A DNA stretch of 64,000 nucleotides from Limnoperna fortunei (taxonomy: Eukaryota > Mollusca > Bivalvia > Mytilida > Modiolidae): contig OX104112.1 of the NCBI GenBank assembly GCA_944474755.1, positions 4,250,001 through 4,314,000 on the forward strand. Direction: 5' to 3'. Positions 60,844 through 64,000 of this stretch are shown here, in pieces. The notes under the pieces are model-generated. The model did not search any database. It worked only from the letters and a program-made list of their open reading frames with translations, and was not told the origin of the DNA. The position numbers were made by a program, and so were the translations under genes. How positions within the stretch are numbered: the stretch's first letter is position 1; each line of letters opens with the position of its first letter.

Positions 60844-61960
60844 TCAGTATAGTATATTAGTAAAACAGTTCGTGTGCCTATATTTTATAAAGAAAACCAA
60901 TCTGTATGTAATGCGTCGGACTTTGAAGGGGTGCCAATTTAATTCTATGTACATATCAGTTATATTGTGGTATCTAATACATGTAAAGCGGGCTGCTCTT
61001 CGTCGATCTGGTTGATTTGTTGTTTTTGATATGGATCCCAAATTGTTAAACAACATTCTAATTTTGGTCGGACAAGAGCTTTGTATGCATTGAATTTGAA
61101 TTTTTCAGATGAGATTTTGAGATGTCCTCGGATAAAACCTAAAGATTGATTTGCTTTTGCTGTCATGTTATCAATATGCTTGTCCCATTTTAGATTTGAT
61201 TGAAGTGTTACGCCTAAATAATTTGTGGATTCAACTTTTGAGAGAGAATGGCCATGAAGTTTGTAAGTAAAAATATGTGGGTTTCGTTTTTGTGTAATAC
61301 TCAGAATGTTACATTTATCAGGGTGGAAGTGCATCGACCAGTCTTTTTCCCACTTGCCAGCCGCTTCAAGATCTTCATGTAGTTTTTGGCAGTCTTCAGG
61401 TGTTCTGATTTCTTTATAGATTATGTTGTCTAACAAACAATCAAACAGCAAACAATCTCAATTTACTGTGTGTCATGTATTCTGCAAGATCATTTATGTA
61501 GAATGAAAATAATATTGGCCTAAGTACTGTGCCTTGAGAGACACCAGATGTTACAGGTATGTTGTCAGATGTTATTCCCTCAAGGACTACATTTTGTGTT
61601 CTGTTTGTTAAAAAGTGTTTAATACAATGGTATGCATTTCTGTTGATTCCATAATGTTTGATTTTGTAAAAATAATGTCGATGTGAAACTTTGTCGAAAG
61701 CCTTCGCAAAGTCCACGATTATCTGTTTATATGTTGTTGTTTGAGGCTTTTGATAGATCTTGGATAAAGAATGTTAATCGTTTTTCACATGAGCGAGATG
61801 ATCTCAAATCATGTTGGAATTCATATAAAATGTGATTGTGTTCAATATGATTCATGATTTGGCTAGTGACTACATGTTCTAAGAGTTAACAACATATGCA
61901 TGTAAAGGAAATGGGCCTGTAGTTAATAGGGCCATGTTTGTCACCCTTTTTAAATGCTGG
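60844..61960 (-). pseudogene. LINE reverse transcriptase, active site destroyed
   Basis: NYRPISF (about 61905-61930) opens the domain. [17 protein letters not shown] follows near 61760-61815. [12 protein letters not shown] (from 61716) holds the first catalytic Asp, and [13 protein letters not shown] and INDL lie within the same 91-codon frame ending at 61441. The expected FADD motif falls at the junction of this frame and the next (60960-61451): one Asp codon now reads as Val and an extra base changes phase. The second frame continues with HPDKCNILS, YLGVTLQSNLKWDKHI and KALVRPKLE. Another shift near 61010 moves RRAARFTC and LNWHPFKVRR into the frame 60844-61056. Confidence 0.85.
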
Positions 61961-62085
61961 ACAAACACTTGCGTTGCGCCAGTCATTTGGTATTTTGCCT
62001 GTGTCAAGGGATTTTTGAAACAGTAATGTTAATACATGTATAGGAGCAATGTATTGACTACATTGTTTTAAAATACGTTCATGAA

Positions 62086-62415
62086 TTAGGACTGGTCCTG
62101 CTGCTTGTGGATATTTATATTTTTCAGGAGTTTTGTGTTTCCTGCTTCTGTAATGTGTATATCTTTTATTTGTGGATATATTTTGTTACCTTTGTTCGGA
62201 ACAGTGTCTTCAGTTAAACGTGTAAAAGCATTCTGAAACAGAAAATTAAGTGCATTTGCTTTTGCGTTTGGATCTGATGTTACGATACCATCTTTTCTTA
62301 GTTCCGGAATATTAGAACTTTCTGATTTTGGGGTTTTAATGTGGGAGAAAAGATTTTTTGAAATCATTTTTGCAGTTATAGAAGCATGGTCATCAATTGG
62401 TATGCCCCATATCAT
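62086..62415 (-). pseudogene. LINE linker between endonuclease and reverse transcriptase
   Basis: An open frame of 109 codons with no own domain, placed between endonuclease and RT. ISKNLFSHIKTPKSESSNIP and DPNAKANALNFLFQNAF are typical of the region preceding RT in CR1/jockey-like elements (a segment on new and old statements of clauses called here only by position). About 330 bp between it and the endonuclease are too decayed to read. Confidence 0.6.
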
Positions 62416-62746
62416 ATTTTCAATGTACTTCCAATAAGACTCGTCCGTTTCTGAATATCATGCTTTAATTTGTTTCTGGATTATGGTATTTTTTGCCCTT
62501 TTGATTTAAACTCTCGGTATTTTTATTAAAGATTTTTATTTTGCTTCAGCATTTTTTGTGGAGTATTGGTATTTATACTTTAATTAAGTAAGTTTTTGAA
62601 TGTTTCCCATAATTAATTAATGTTTGTTGTTTCCTTTATTGTAGACAATTTTTATGTAAATTGTGTTGGTCTTCGTCAATTTTATGCCAATTTGCTTGTT
62701 TGTACTTGTAAATTTTGCGTGTTGTTGATTGACATCGTTTTAGTAA

Positions 62747-63633
62747 CTATACGCATTCTAAACATTCTATATCATGGTCAGCTTCACCAAGTGGTGGTAT
62801 AGTTTCTATTTGATGTATTATGGCTGGATAGTTTGTGATGTCCAACACTCTATCATTTCTTGTTGGTTCTTTCACTATTTGTTTTAGGCCGTGATCATGT
62901 ATTATGTCTAATAATTGTTGGTGTTGTTTTAGATTTGGCTTTCCAGGGATAACACTATCTGTTTCCAAGTTTATATGGTCTAGATTAAAATCTCCGCCTA
63001 CAAGGATTACAGACTTTGAGTTTGTGTTTATTCTACTTAATGACTAATTTAAGGGTTCAAGTGAGATGTCATCGTCAGGGTGTGGACGATAATATGTACA
63101 TATGTAACATTTTCGACCATTTGAGATAGTAAGTCCAGCCCACACTATCTCACAGTCAGTTTGAAGTTCTTTAACTTCACTTGACAAATACTTGTTTGAT
63201 ACTGCTATCAAGACACCTCTATAGCATAGACCCTTATTGTTATGTGTTTTATCTTTTCTGTATATGATATACAGATCTTTTGAGAACATTTCATGTTTTG
63301 GGGTCGAGCCACGTCTCTGTACCTATTATTGTACAGAGTTATGAGTACATCTAATTCTGGCTTTTTGTTCTTGATTGATTGAAAGTTGATATTTATTACA
63401 CTTAGTGGTTTTAGAATCTTTTCTTGTTTTCCTACATGTATGTTTGATTTATGAATATCTAGATTATTTTTCTTTGGTATAGGTAATGAACTAGCATTTG
63501 GTTTACCAGCGGTGTTTATTTGACTGGATTCACTAAGGACTGAAAATGTATTTACTGTTGTTGACATTTCTGTTTGGTTAAAGAATGAACTGTTTATGTG
63601 TGGTAGACCATATTTGATACAACTCAAGGACAA
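62747..63633 (-). pseudogene. LINE APE-type endonuclease, frameshifted
   Basis: The frame from 63633 reaches LSVININFQSIKNKKPEL (near 63405), the usual start of the endonuclease fold. A phase change then exposes TETWLDP (about 63300-63325), with the catalytic Glu. The frame from 63289 carries GVLIAVSNKYLSS and TYYRPHPDDD. VGGDFNLDHI is encoded just upstream of 62968, outside that frame. The frame from 62968 ends with GEADHDI (62774-62779 encodes the Asp-His pair), the metal-binding end of the domain. All signature blocks are present, so the breaks are small indels and not loss of segments. Confidence 0.82.
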
Positions 63634-63639
63634 ATTGCT

Positions 63640-63917
63640 GTTTTAAATTATGCTGTACATATATGATGACATGCCACCTTGGCAGTCCACATGATACCAA
63701 GTTTTACATGAATCACATTCTAGAGCCTTATGTTTCTAATTGACACTTTTTCCGCATTGACCGCATGGCCAGCGTGGTGTTCTTGGGCCGGATTTAGTTC
63801 AATTTGACCACTTAACAGTATTTTAAAGAGTAAATGGTGATTTTTTATGCTTGCTTGTAATAGTCTTTTGCAACAATAAATGTTTGATGAAAGGTATAAC
63901 CAGTAGTAAACCGACAA
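63640..63917 (-). pseudogene. LINE leader: degenerate 2A-like motif and PHD-like zinc finger
   Basis: The frame read from 63917 contains LLSGQIELNP, resembling the 2A ribosome-skipping signature D(V/I)ExNPGP, but with Gln in place of Asp and a frame shift just where the final GP should follow. In the neighbouring phase the sequence continues as WPCGQCGKSV (63753-63764 encodes CGQC), an in-frame stop, and then [13 protein letters not shown] (63682-63721). This gives the C-x2-C ... C-x2-C-x4-H-x2-C spacing of the first part of a PHD finger. N-terminal 2A-like sequences and PHD fingers are known from APE-type LINEs of sea urchins, molluscs and relatives. Here both are broken. Confidence 0.7.
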
Positions 63918-64000
63918 GTAGTCGGAAATCTGGTAATTTGAGGGGGCTAGTAGGAATGTGATTTGTCCTGTAGGACTTGAGATTTGTTGGTGTTGTTCAC

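Larger units (their letters stand above)
60844..63990 (-). mobile_element. Non-LTR retrotransposon (LINE), nearly full coding length, heavily degraded
   Basis: In minus-strand order the element has a leader with a 2A-like motif and PHD-like zinc finger (63640-63917), an APE-type endonuclease (about 62747-63410), a linker (62086-62415), a reverse transcriptase (about 60960-61940) and a C-terminal region to 60844. All lie in one orientation but in different phases, giving at least six frameshifts or stops. The architecture and the RT C-terminus (YLGVTLQSNLKWDKHI, KALVRPKLE) match the CR1/L2/jockey-like group common in marine invertebrates. It may continue past the window edge at 64000. Confidence 0.9.

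Overview
The window looks like a repeat-dominated piece of an invertebrate nuclear genome, most probably a bivalve or other mollusc. Evidence for this: four copies of a tRNA-derived SINE of the kind widespread in molluscs (Leu/Ser-tRNA-like head, a C/G-rich body, a tail ending in ACAAACAAACAAA), two degraded non-LTR retrotransposons, a decayed piggyBac-type transposase, AT-rich intergenic DNA, and no bacterial gene organisation. No intact host gene with recognisable domains or exon structure is visible. By my coordinates about 69% of the bases lie in seven unrelated tandem arrays.

Layout: 1-9289 is a 33-bp array (about 281 units) that keeps one reading frame open throughout and would encode a Ser/Thr/Pro-rich 11-residue repeat (mucin-like). 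9290-9489 is a run of 200 Ns (assembly gap). 9490-32702 is a 42-bp array (about 550 units) organised into roughly 9-kb and 1.34-1.43-kb higher-order repeats. 32703-34837 holds two adjacent inverted-repeat elements, a diverged dispersed repeat and a SINE. 34838-36262 is a 36-bp array with embedded SINE tails. 36263-39574 is mostly unannotated DNA with two SINEs. 39575-40575 is a 59-bp array split by a SINE. 40728-42096 is a 53-bp array. 43073-45838 is a 56-bp array. 47152-47285 is a foldback element. 48107-51405 is a 5'-truncated LINE on the minus strand. 51720-52640 is a piggyBac-like transposase relic on the plus strand. 53030-58513 is an extremely homogeneous 118-bp array built from five related subunits. 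59204-59735 holds a degenerate 206-bp tandem duplication. 60844-63990 is a second LINE on the minus strand, with a degraded PHD-like zinc finger and 2A-like motif, an APE-type endonuclease and a reverse transcriptase, broken by many frameshifts.

The parts do not form a pathway. The window reads as a satellite/minisatellite block grown by nested tandem duplication, with old transposons between the arrays. The one candidate for an unusual functional gene is the 33-bp array: every visible duplication in it is a multiple of 33 bp and its plus-strand frame is never interrupted. One antisense phase is equally open, however, and most recurrent variants change amino acids, so coding is a hypothesis only.
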